Assembly: GCA_050694015.1 (NCBI GenBank)
Contig: JBOGWY010000155.1
Location: forward strand, 1 to 8,619
From: JBOGWY01 sp050694015
GTDB taxonomy: Bacteria; Actinomycetota; CADDZG01; WHSQ01
DNA length: 8,619 nucleotides
Direction of reading: 5' to 3'
Part shown: positions 1-7,015 of the stretch, piece after piece
Layout of the letters: each line of letters opens with the position of its first letter
Numbering within the stretch: position 1 is the stretch's first letter
Program-made: the position numbers and the translations under genes
The notes under the pieces: model-generated
What the model saw: the letters and a program-made list of their open reading frames with translations, nothing else
The model's database searches: none
Told to the model about the DNA's origin: nothing

Positions 1-87
1 ACCTCGATCGTCACCGTCAACGTGCTGAACCTGATGATGTCCGCGTTCATGTGGGGAGTGGAGGACACGGTGAGGATCGCCGGTTAA
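1..87 (+). CDS. yrbEB: YrbE/MlaE-family ABC transporter permease, C-terminal end (partial)
   Basis: Only the last 28 codons are present, in frame 1, ending at a TAA at 85-87. The peptide reads TSIVTVNVLNLMMSAFMW and then GVEDTVRIAG. A hydrophobic final helix followed by a short polar tail ending in "D-T-V-R-I" is typical of the C-terminus of YrbE/MlaE permeases. The gene sits directly upstream of six mce genes, which is where the second permease gene (yrbEB) lies in actinobacterial mce operons. By family knowledge the protein would be a membrane permease that pairs with YrbEA and an MlaF-type ATPase under the Mce channel. The identification rests on a short tail plus context. The A or B assignment is by position only. 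Confidence 0.78.
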   Translation, partial: TSIVTVNVLNLMMSAFMWGVEDTVRIAG

Positions 88-1274
88 CCCTCCTCTTCGC
101 TGCGGGCGCAACGAAGGATAAGGAGACGGACATAACAAGGCTGCGGCAGGCACTGGTTGGACTTCTGGCCATCGCGATCGCGATCGGCTCGGTCGTCCTC
201 ACCGGTTTGTTCCTCACCGGAGGTGTGGGACGCACCGGTGTGATGACGCACGCCGAGTTCGCCAACTGCGGCCAGGGCTTGCGGATAGGCGGCGACGTGA
301 AGTTGCGCGGGGTGCTCGTCGGGCGGATCGAGGACATCCGGCGCCTCGACGACGGCAGTTGTCGCGTAAGTGCGCTCGTCGAGCCCAACAGCATCCGGCA
401 GATCCCGGCGAACGTCGGTGCGCAGATCCGAGCGAAGACAATCTTCGGCGAGAAGTGGGTCGAATTCATCTATCCCGATGACCCCGACGACGCGAGGATC
501 GCGGCAAACGACGTGATCCCGCAAGACCGCACGATCGATCCCCTCGAAGTCGAGACGATCCTCAACACCGCGCTGCCGTTGCTCGACGCGATCGATCCCG
601 AGCATCTCTCCGGTGCTCTCGAAGCGCTCGCGAGCGGTTTCGTCGGACACGAAGAAGCGGCGATCCGCGGCATCGAGAAGGGCATCGAAGCGCTGCGACC
701 GATCAACGAGAACGAGGAGCTGCTGGAAGAAGGCATCGACCAGCTCGCCGCGTCCTCAGACGTGCTCGATGAGGTCGACGCCGACCTGATCGCCGCGCTG
801 CGCAATCTCGACGACGTGAACGAGTTCACCACCGTGAACCGCGAATTGATCGAGACCAACCTGATCAAGGGCCCGCGGCTGCTGAACGAGCTGTCGCTGC
901 TGTTCGAGACGCGCTTCATCGACTTCGCCAAGATCGTCAACCAGGGCGCCACCGTCGTCGGCGTGCTGGCGTCGCGCTCGGACGACCTCGACGCGCTCTT
1001 GAACGCGCTGCCGGAGTTCAACTCGCGCTGGATCCGCAACCTGAACCACGTGTGCCGTTACCGGCAGCACACCGACGAGCCGGGCAAGGCGGTCGGCGAT
1101 CGTGTACCGGGCCGATGCTGGCGAGTGCACAACCTGATCTCGCACAGCGAGGGCCCTTACGGGCCCGGCGAAGGGCCGAGGCCGCGTTCCGTCGGACCGA
1201 ACGTTCGCAGCGAGCTGTTCGGGGCCGATCTGAAGGAGATCGCGAGCCAAACGTCATCAGTGGTGGCGCCGTGA
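51..1274 (+). CDS. mceA: Mce/MlaD family protein, first of six (MceA position)
   Basis: This is a membrane-anchored subunit of a Mce lipid channel. The 51 start is the only conventional one (GTG). It overlaps the permease gene by 37 bases and adds a polar leader of 27 residues. A Shine-Dalgarno AAGGAG at 120-125 instead points to ATA at 132, which would give a normal 380-residue Mce protein starting near TRLRQALVG. Numbered from 132, a membrane helix spans about residues 8-28 and the MCE domain about 38-115. Visible hallmarks are the GL..G..V...GV.VG pattern (49-64), a GEKWVEF strand and the D-V-I-P turn that closes the domain. A long helical region with many Leu, Asp and Glu follows to about residue 295, then a Gly/Pro/Arg-rich tail with C308 and C329. 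The MCE domain also carries C46 and C77. The stop overlaps the mceB start as GTGA. The family is certain; the exact start is not. Confidence 0.93.
   Translation: MGSGGHGEDRRLTLLFAAGATKDKETDITRLRQALVGLLAIAIAIGSVVLTGLFLTGGVGRTGVMTHAEFANCGQGLRIGGDVKLRGVLVGRIEDIRRLDDGSCRVSALVEPNSIRQIPANVGAQIRAKTIFGEKWVEFIYPDDPDDARIAANDVIPQDRTIDPLEVETILNTALPLLDAIDPEHLSGALEALASGFVGHEEAAIRGIEKGIEALRPINENEELLEEGIDQLAASSDVLDEVDADLIAALRNLDDVNEFTTVNRELIETNLIKGPRLLNELSLLFETRFIDFAKIVNQGATVVGVLASRSDDLDALLNALPEFNSRWIRNLNHVCRYRQHTDEPGKAVGDRVPGRCWRVHNLISHSEGPYGPGEGPRPRSVGPNVRSELFGADLKEIASQTSSVVAP
120..125 (+). promoter_or_regulatory. Shine-Dalgarno sequence for mceA, pointing to an ATA codon
   Basis: AAGGAG is a strong match to the anti-Shine-Dalgarno sequence. 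It lies 33 bases after the permease stop codon and 6 bases before ATA at 132-134. No ATG, GTG or TTG occurs in the mceA frame at a useful distance downstream: the next TTG is at 207, inside the membrane helix. CTG at 141 is the other nearby candidate, at a spacing of 15. The site therefore supports translation starting at ATA 132, or an assembly error in a real ATG there. Confidence 0.6.
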
Positions 1275-2266
1275 GAGGGAGCGGTCTCAAGCTCGGAGCG
1301 TTCACGATCTTCACGATCATCGTGACGTTCTGGCTCGCGTCGGTCATCGGGAAGCTCTCTCCGTTCGAGAGCACTTATCAGCTCGAGGCCGTCTTCACAG
1401 ACGCGACGGGTCTCCTCAACGGCGACCCGGTCAAGATCGCCGGAGTTCCGATCGGCAAAGTGACGAGCTTCCGTGTCGAAGAGGGCGAAGCCCACGTGAC
1501 GAGGCAGATCAACGGCGACGTCGAGATCCCCGAAAACTCCTTCGCCGATATCAAGTTCCTGAACCTGCTCGGCCAGCGTGTCGTCAACATCAAACGCGCC
1601 GACGACCCCTCGTCCACGGCGTTGGAGGAGGGCGACACCATCCCGGTGACGCAGACGAGCCCCGCGCTCGACCTGTCCGTGGTCTTCAACAACCTGAGAC
1701 CTCTTATCCAGAGCACCAACCCCGAGGACATCAACACCGTGGCGCGCGCCGTCCTCGAGGTCTTCAAAGGTAAGGAGGGGGACCTCGCGGCGATCCTGGG
1801 CAACCTGGGCAACGTTTCGAAGACGTTGGCCGACGGCGACCAACGCTTCGCGCGCCTGATCGGCGACCTCGATCAACTGACGAAGGTCCTGAACCGCAAG
1901 TCGACATCGGTCAGGGCGAGCCTCCGGAACTTCACGGAATTCATGGAGGCACTGGCCGAGATGACGCCGCGCATCGAAGCGATGGTCGTCCAACTGGAGG
2001 GCGCGTCGCGCCGGTTCGGCGGCGTGGTGACGCGCAACCGCGCCAACCTCGATCAGGAGTTGGCGGACTTGCGCACGTTGCTCGACATCATCAACTCCGA
2101 GCTCGGCCCCCTCGACCGGGTCGCCAAGAACCTGAAGGAGGTCCTGATGGCGACCGCCCGCTCGCAGGGCTACGGCAGATGGTGGAACCTCTACGTCGTC
2201 AACCTGTGCCCCGAGGTCGGCGCGTTCGGCGCTCAGGTGCCCCAGGATCAGGTGTGTCCGCGATGA
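1271..2266 (+). CDS. mceB: Mce/MlaD family protein, second of six (MceB position)
   Basis: This is a 331-residue channel subunit. GTG at 1271 forms a GTGA overlap with the mceA stop and is the only sensible start just before the membrane helix. Residues about 10-27 (FTIFTIIVTFWLASVIG) form the N-terminal anchor. The MCE domain covers about 36-115, with DATGLLNGDPV and GVPIGKV, the central NLLGQRVVNI strand and the closing GDTIPVTQTSP turn. The helical segment, about 120-305, contains amphipathic stretches such as LIGDLDQLTKVLNRKS, as expected for the needle-forming part of Mce proteins. The last 20 residues hold the only two cysteines, C313 and C329. Translational coupling with mceA and mceC suggests equal production of subunits. 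No strong ribosome site precedes the start, which fits coupling. Confidence 0.95.
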   Translation: MRGSGLKLGAFTIFTIIVTFWLASVIGKLSPFESTYQLEAVFTDATGLLNGDPVKIAGVPIGKVTSFRVEEGEAHVTRQINGDVEIPENSFADIKFLNLLGQRVVNIKRADDPSSTALEEGDTIPVTQTSPALDLSVVFNNLRPLIQSTNPEDINTVARAVLEVFKGKEGDLAAILGNLGNVSKTLADGDQRFARLIGDLDQLTKVLNRKSTSVRASLRNFTEFMEALAEMTPRIEAMVVQLEGASRRFGGVVTRNRANLDQELADLRTLLDIINSELGPLDRVAKNLKEVLMATARSQGYGRWWNLYVVNLCPEVGAFGAQVPQDQVCPR

Positions 2267-3243
2267 GTATCAAGAACTTCCGGGAGCGCTCTCCCCTCAT
2301 CGTCGGGATCATCTCCATCCTCGGGATCGCGGCCGCCACTACATTCGCCTTCTTCATCGACCGGATCCCCGCGCTGAAACAGGCGTACAACGTCACGGCC
2401 GAGTTCCAGGATGCGGCCGGCGTGACCGCCGAGAACCAGGTCCGCGTTGCCGGCATCAAGGTCGGAAGCGTCAAGAGTGTCGAGCTCGCCGGCGATCGCG
2501 TCGTCGTCACGATGGAGATCGACAACGGCACGGAGATCCCCGAAGACGCATTCGCGGAGATCAAGCTCGCGACTCTGCTCGGCACGAAGTTCATCGACGT
2601 CGAAGCCAAGGGCGGGGGCCCGTACCTCGAGGACGGCGACATGATCCCGCTCGAGCGGACGACGGTGCCGTACGAGATCTACCAGGCGAGCAACCAGGGC
2701 ACGAATGTGCTCGAAGATCTCGACGGCAAGGCGCTGAACGCGATGCTCGTCGAGCTCACGAAACTGACGAAGGTCGCGGAGGACGAGATCGGCGTCGCGC
2801 TCGAAGGCCTGAACGATCTCGGTCGTGGCATCAACGCGAAGGACGAGGAGCTGCGGTCGCTGCTGGCGGGGGCCGACGATCTCACCGCGCTGCTGGACGA
2901 GGAGGGCGACAACATCGTCCGCCTGATCGACTCCTCTAACGACGTGCTCGGCTCGCTCGCGCGTCAGCGCGAGGAGGTCCAGTCGCTGCTCGAGGTGACG
3001 AACGCCATGGCGCGCGATGTCACGTCTCTGCTGCGCGAGAACGAATCCAACTTGGATTCGATCCTCACCGACCTGCATCGCGCGCTGGTCGTACTGGAGC
3101 GCAACGTGGACCACCTCGACCAGGCCCTCGAGTACGCGGGACCGTCGTCGCGCTACTTCGGTTCGATCTTCACGCAGGGTCGCTGGGGCGACATCTACTC
3201 GTGCGCCATCATCGGAACGGGGGCGTGTGAGTTCGATGAGTAG
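2263..3243 (+). CDS. mceC: Mce/MlaD family protein, third of six (MceC position)
   Basis: This is a 326-residue channel subunit starting at ATG 2263, in an ATGA overlap with the mceB stop. A basic start (MSIKNFRERS) is followed by a membrane helix at about 11-32, which indicates a cytoplasmic N-terminus and an external body. The MCE domain is about 42-120, with DAAGVTAENQVRVAGIKVG, EIPEDAFAEIKLATLLGTKF and GDMIPLERTTVP. The helical region, about 125-300, is rich in Leu/Asp/Glu heptad-like segments. The protein ends YSCAIIGTGACEFDE, in which C314 and C322 are its only cysteines. It probably supplies one of the six segments of the lipid-conducting ring and tube. It overlaps mceD by 8 bases. Membership of the family is clear from the sequence; the C designation is positional. 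Confidence 0.95.
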   Translation: MSIKNFRERSPLIVGIISILGIAAATTFAFFIDRIPALKQAYNVTAEFQDAAGVTAENQVRVAGIKVGSVKSVELAGDRVVVTMEIDNGTEIPEDAFAEIKLATLLGTKFIDVEAKGGGPYLEDGDMIPLERTTVPYEIYQASNQGTNVLEDLDGKALNAMLVELTKLTKVAEDEIGVALEGLNDLGRGINAKDEELRSLLAGADDLTALLDEEGDNIVRLIDSSNDVLGSLARQREEVQSLLEVTNAMARDVTSLLRENESNLDSILTDLHRALVVLERNVDHLDQALEYAGPSSRYFGSIFTQGRWGDIYSCAIIGTGACEFDE

Positions 3244-4720
3244 CTTCCTCCAGCGCCTCATGCGCCCCGTCACGCTGATCGTCGTGGGTGTCCTGTTCCT
3301 CGGCGGGGTGGCCGGCGCGGTTGCCCTGTCGTCGCGCGACGACGGCACCTACAGCGTTACCGCGTACTTCACCAAGGCGATCGGTCTGTTCGAGAACTCC
3401 GACGTCGACATCCTCGGCGTTCCGGTCGGCAAGGTCACATCGGTCGAACCCGTCGGGACGCGCGTCAAGGTCGTGATGGAGATCGACGAGAAGTACCGCG
3501 TCGAGAAGTCTCCTGAGACGTTCGCTCAGATCGTTCCGATCTCGGTCATCTCCGACCGCTACATCCAGCTCGGCCCGACCTACGACGGGGGCGACGACTA
3601 CCTGCGCGACGGCGACGTGATGGACGAGGACATAACGCAGATCCCGGCCGAGCTCGACGACGTCTTCAAGCAACTGAAGAAACTGCTCGACGCGATCGAG
3701 CCGGGCAAGGAAGGTGAGCCCGGAGCGCTCGGCGATCTGATAGTGCAGCTCAACCGAACGCTGAGAGACCGCGAGCGGGAGCTCCAGGGCACGCTCATCA
3801 CGGGGGCCGAGTTGACGGGCTCGTTGTCGGCGGCCGAGGCCGACCTCGAGGGCCTGCTCGTGAACCTCGACGGGTTGTTCGGGAAGCTGTCGACGCGCGC
3901 GGACTCGATGGGCGAGCTGAACACGAACTTCGCGATCGTGATGACCGCCCTTTCCGAGAGCCGCGATGATCTCGAGGGCACGCTCGCCAACCTCGCGAAC
4001 CTCACGAACGAAGTCGGCGAGATCGCCACGAAGCACGGCGATCGCCTCGGCACCGACCTCGAGCTCGCGTCGAGGATCACTTCGGCCGTGCTCGAGAACC
4101 GCGCGTCCGTGGAGGAATCACTGTCGTGGCTCCCAGTCGTGGGCAAGGGCGTGACGGCCGCGTACCACCCGAACCCCTTCTCCGACATCGACGTGCGCGA
4201 CAACGCGCAGGCGAAGCTCGAGTGCGAGCTCCTCGACGATCTGCCGCCGGGACCGATCAAGCGAGAGCTACAGAGGATCTGTCGCGAACAGACGGGCGAG
4301 CCCGGCAGGCCGGCACCGACCGCGCCCTCCGATCAGGTCGACGAGCCACTGCTCGACTGCGACAAGGGCGTGCGGCGCGTCAAGAAGCAGCTCCACCGGA
4401 TCGAGCGCATGGACCTGCCGCGCGAGGCGGTACGGGAGATCCTCGGCCCGATGCGCAAACAGCTGAAACGTCTGCAGAAGGAGTGCAAGAAGCTCGGTGC
4501 CGCGATCGACGACGATGCTCTCGACGATCTCCTCGAGGATCTCTTCGACGATCTGCCCGACGTGCCGGGCAGCACCGACGAGGAACTCCCCGACGTTCCG
4601 CTCGACCTCACCGGTCAGGCCGCGGGCACGACCGTGGTGGGCACCGGGCAGAAGAGCTCGTGGGAGTCGTTCACCGGGTGGCTCGGCGGACTGGTCTCGT
4701 TCCTGGGGGTGGGCTCGTGA
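3236..4720 (+). CDS. mceD: Mce/MlaD family protein with long charged C-terminal extension (MceD position)
   Basis: At 494 residues this is the longest of the six. ATG 3236 was chosen because it sits at the mceC end and gives the short start MSSFLQRLM; GTG 3227, three codons earlier, is possible. The membrane helix is about 12-31 and the MCE domain about 38-125, with AIGLFENSDVDILGVPVGKV. The usual LLG-[ED]-K-F strand is replaced by SVISDRYIQL, and the closing turn is GDVMDEDITQIP, so its domain is the most divergent here. The helical region runs to about 310. A unique extension follows: C330, C349, a PAPTAPSDQ linker (about 360-368), C375, a strongly basic amphipathic helix (377-420, with C417), a very acidic stretch (425-457, with DLPDVP and ELPDVP) and a hydrophobic Trp-containing end (476-492). 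MceD is often among the longer subunits in known operons. The role of this tail is unknown. Confidence 0.94.
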   Translation: MSSFLQRLMRPVTLIVVGVLFLGGVAGAVALSSRDDGTYSVTAYFTKAIGLFENSDVDILGVPVGKVTSVEPVGTRVKVVMEIDEKYRVEKSPETFAQIVPISVISDRYIQLGPTYDGGDDYLRDGDVMDEDITQIPAELDDVFKQLKKLLDAIEPGKEGEPGALGDLIVQLNRTLRDRERELQGTLITGAELTGSLSAAEADLEGLLVNLDGLFGKLSTRADSMGELNTNFAIVMTALSESRDDLEGTLANLANLTNEVGEIATKHGDRLGTDLELASRITSAVLENRASVEESLSWLPVVGKGVTAAYHPNPFSDIDVRDNAQAKLECELLDDLPPGPIKRELQRICREQTGEPGRPAPTAPSDQVDEPLLDCDKGVRRVKKQLHRIERMDLPREAVREILGPMRKQLKRLQKECKKLGAAIDDDALDDLLEDLFDDLPDVPGSTDEELPDVPLDLTGQAAGTTVVGTGQKSSWESFTGWLGGLVSFLGVGS

Positions 4721-5781
4721 TCCGTCGCGCCGCCCTCCTCGCGATCGTCGCGATGTTCTCGACTTCGTGTGCCGTTCTCGGCTTCCCACAGGCGTGCGAG
4801 GGCACCGAGTTGATCGGCTATTTCGAAGAGGTCGGCGATCTCGTCGAGAACGCGAACGTCCAGAGCTCCGACGTCGAGATCGGAACCGTGACCAACATCG
4901 AGCTCGACGGATGGAACGCCAAAGTCGACATGTGCATCAACCCCGGCGAAAAGATCCCCGAGGATACGAACCTCGTCGTCAGAACGACCTCTCTACTCGG
5001 CGAGAAGTTCGTCGACATGCGGCCGCAGAGCTCGGGTCCGCCCTACCTCGCCGACGGCGACACGCTCGATATCGACCAGACGTCGAAGGCGACGGAGCTC
5101 GAAGAGGTCTTCGCGAAGCTCGCCGCGATCCTCGGTACCGGCAACCTCGAGCAGATAAACCGCTTCACGACCGCCCAGGCCGAGATCCTCCGCGATCGCG
5201 CGCCGCAACTGCGCGAGGTCTTGTCTCGTCTGCGCCGCTTCACCGACGTGTTGAACGACCGCAGCGGTGAGCTCGCGCAGTCGGTCGATTCGCTCGACTC
5301 GGTCGCGCGCACCGTCCTCGACGACTCTGCGGTCCTCGAGAACTTCCTCGACTCGTTCGCCGGGTCCTCCAAGATCCTCGCAGACCAGAAGGAGGAGCTA
5401 CAGGATCTCGTGGTCGCGCTGGATCGCTTCTCGCGCATCAGCATCCAACTGATGGAGACGACGGAAGCCGGGCTCGACGATCAGTTCGAGGATCTGCGGC
5501 CGGTGCTGCGAACGGCGGTCGAGAACAGCGAGAACCTGCACGAGAGCCTGCGCACGCTCGCCACCTTCGCGGAGTGGTTCCCCGAGACGATGCCGGGTGA
5601 CTACCTGCAGCTCGACGTTTGTCAGGCGCCACCTGAGCACACCGCCCAGGGTGTCACGTGCGCGCAGAACGTCGAGAACGATGACCCGTCGGGTGGCGGC
5701 AGCGCGCTTGCGCCGGACGGCAACTACTCGAACGCGGTGCAGTACCTCCTCCACACGGATGCGGCGAGGGGCGACCGATGA
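4717..5781 (+). CDS. mceE: Mce/MlaD family lipoprotein (MceE position)
   Basis: This is a 354-residue channel subunit that is probably lipid-anchored. GTG 4717 forms a GTGA overlap with the mceD stop and follows a G-rich stretch (4705-4713) that could bind the ribosome. The N-terminus is a short signal peptide: RR at 3-4, hydrophobic AALLAIVAMF, then STSC with the presumed lipidated C18. In mycobacterial operons the fifth Mce protein is likewise a lipoprotein (LprK type), which supports the letter. The -3 position is Ser instead of the preferred Leu, so the lipobox is not ideal. The MCE domain is about 30-110, with SLLGEKFVDM and GDTLDIDQTS. C27 and C73 lie at its edges. A helical region with repeated Leu/Asp segments runs to about 290. 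C302 and C315 flank a short loop near the end, followed by a polar Gly/Ser/Asp tail. It overlaps mceF as ATGA. Confidence 0.94.
   Translation: MIRRAALLAIVAMFSTSCAVLGFPQACEGTELIGYFEEVGDLVENANVQSSDVEIGTVTNIELDGWNAKVDMCINPGEKIPEDTNLVVRTTSLLGEKFVDMRPQSSGPPYLADGDTLDIDQTSKATELEEVFAKLAAILGTGNLEQINRFTTAQAEILRDRAPQLREVLSRLRRFTDVLNDRSGELAQSVDSLDSVARTVLDDSAVLENFLDSFAGSSKILADQKEELQDLVVALDRFSRISIQLMETTEAGLDDQFEDLRPVLRTAVENSENLHESLRTLATFAEWFPETMPGDYLQLDVCQAPPEHTAQGVTCAQNVENDDPSGGGSALAPDGNYSNAVQYLLHTDAARGDR
5766..5771 (+). promoter_or_regulatory. Shine-Dalgarno sequence for mceF
   Basis: GAGGGG lies inside the last codons of mceE, 6 bases before ATG 5778. It is one of the better ribosome sites among the internal junctions and confirms the mceF start. 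Initiation here can use both this site and coupling through the ATGA overlap. Confidence 0.55.
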
Positions 5782-6992
5782 TCGGTAACCGGATCAAGAT
5801 CAACCTGGTCTTCTTCCTCGTCGGCTCGCTCGGCCTGTCGTACCTGATGGCCAACCAGGTGTTGACGATCCTGCAGGAGCGGTACTCGGTGTATGCGATC
5901 TTCCCGGACGCCGGTGGTGTGTTCACGAACCAGGAGGTCACCTACCGCGGCATCACGGTGGGCCAGGTCGGGGCGATGGAGGTCGTCGACGAAGGCGTCA
6001 GCATCGAGCTCGCGATCGACAAGGACTTCGACCAGATCCCCAAGGAAGACATCGAGGCGCGCGTGATGTTCAAGAGCGCGGTCGGCGAGCAGTTCGTCGA
6101 CCTGCTGCCGGGCTCCGACGACGGCCCGTACCTGGAGCACGACGACGTCATTCCGAAGGACCAGACGACGATCCCCGTCAGCACGCAGGCGTTGCTCTCG
6201 ACGCTCGAGGCCGTGTTGCGCGGCGTCCCGCCCGAGGACCTGAAGGGCGCGGTCGACGCGCTCGGCATCGGGCTGACCGGGCGGGGCCCCGACCTCGCGA
6301 CGATCATCGAGTCGTCCGCCAACCTGGCCGAGTTGTTCGCACGGCGCGCCCCCGAGGTCCAGCGTTTGCTTCGCAACGGGAGCCGGGTGGGCCGCTCGTT
6401 CGTGGCATCGCGCGAGGAGTTCGCCACTGCGATCCGCGAGCTCGTGACCGTCAGCGAGTCGCTCAGCACGAGCACCGACGATCTCGAACGGCTGCTCCGC
6501 GGCACGAACGTCAGCTCCGACGAGCTCGTCAGGTTGCTGCGCGAGCATCGCGAGGCGGTGAACGATTTCCTGATCGAGTTCGCGGAGGTCAACGAGCTGC
6601 AGGCCCAGCACGCGGGCGACCTCAACAGCTTGTTCCTCAGCCTGCCGGACGCACTCGATCGCGTCGCCAAGTCGTTCGAGCCCGACACCGGGATGATCCG
6701 GTTTGGTCTCGTCACCGACAACGGCAACCCTGGTTGCAGCTACGGGACCGAGCGCCGGCGCCCCGAGAACCGGGCTTCCAAGCTCCCCCCCAAGAGCGGA
6801 CGTTGCGGTGGTTCCGGCTCGCAGGAACGGTCCGCAGCCCCGACCGCGCCCACCGCGCCGTCGGACGACGCGGCGACCGGCCTCCCCGGTGTCGACGCGG
6901 GCTCGCTCCTCGACGGATCCGGCGCGTACGGGGTTCCCGAGCGCATGAGCGAGTGGTCGTGGACGCTCTACTACCTGAGGGGTATCCAATAA
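5778..6992 (+). CDS. mceF: Mce/MlaD family protein, sixth of six (MceF position)
   Basis: This is a 404-residue channel subunit starting at ATG 5778. The membrane helix is about 8-26 (INLVFFLVGSLGLSYLM). The MCE domain is about 36-120, with DAGGVFTNQEVTYRGITVG, SAVGEQFVDLLPGSDDGPY and DDVIPKDQTTIP, a clean match to the family. The helical segment, about 130-300, includes DDLERLLRG and DELVRLLREHREAVNDFL. The tail, about 318-395, is low-complexity and rich in Gly, Ser, Pro, Ala and Arg. It holds the only two cysteines (C320, C343) and an APTAPTAPSD linker similar to one in MceD. The end is aromatic (WSWTLYYLRGIQ). The TAA stop lies 23 bases before the next gene, so this is the first real gap in the operon. 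Confidence 0.95.
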   Translation: MIGNRIKINLVFFLVGSLGLSYLMANQVLTILQERYSVYAIFPDAGGVFTNQEVTYRGITVGQVGAMEVVDEGVSIELAIDKDFDQIPKEDIEARVMFKSAVGEQFVDLLPGSDDGPYLEHDDVIPKDQTTIPVSTQALLSTLEAVLRGVPPEDLKGAVDALGIGLTGRGPDLATIIESSANLAELFARRAPEVQRLLRNGSRVGRSFVASREEFATAIRELVTVSESLSTSTDDLERLLRGTNVSSDELVRLLREHREAVNDFLIEFAEVNELQAQHAGDLNSLFLSLPDALDRVAKSFEPDTGMIRFGLVTDNGNPGCSYGTERRRPENRASKLPPKSGRCGGSGSQERSAAPTAPTAPSDDAATGLPGVDAGSLLDGSGAYGVPERMSEWSWTLYYLRGIQ

Positions 6993-7015
6993 GTGGTCGC
7001 CCCTAAGATGGGTAG

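Noticed and set aside
168..188. Tandem GCGATC/ATCGCG repeat resembling an iterated palindrome
   Set aside because: It encodes alternating Ala-Ile in the mceA membrane helix and reflects local codon choice. It is not an array elsewhere in the window.
3042..3060. Perfect inverted repeat with 9-base arms and a 1-base centre inside mceC
   Set aside because: It lies in the middle of a well-kept coding frame (NESNLDS). Arms of this length with short loops are expected by chance about once in a few windows of this size. No promoter features are nearby.
2248..3348. Long open frame on the - strand opposite mceC
   Set aside because: It is a shadow frame of GC-rich coding sequence, with Arg/Asp/Val-rich translation, no fold signature and full overlap with a clear Mce gene.
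4126..4716. Frame-1 extension upstream of mceE that would make a longer protein
   Set aside because: The translation is Arg/Ala-rich shadow of mceD. The signal peptide begins exactly at GTG 4717, overlapping the mceD stop.
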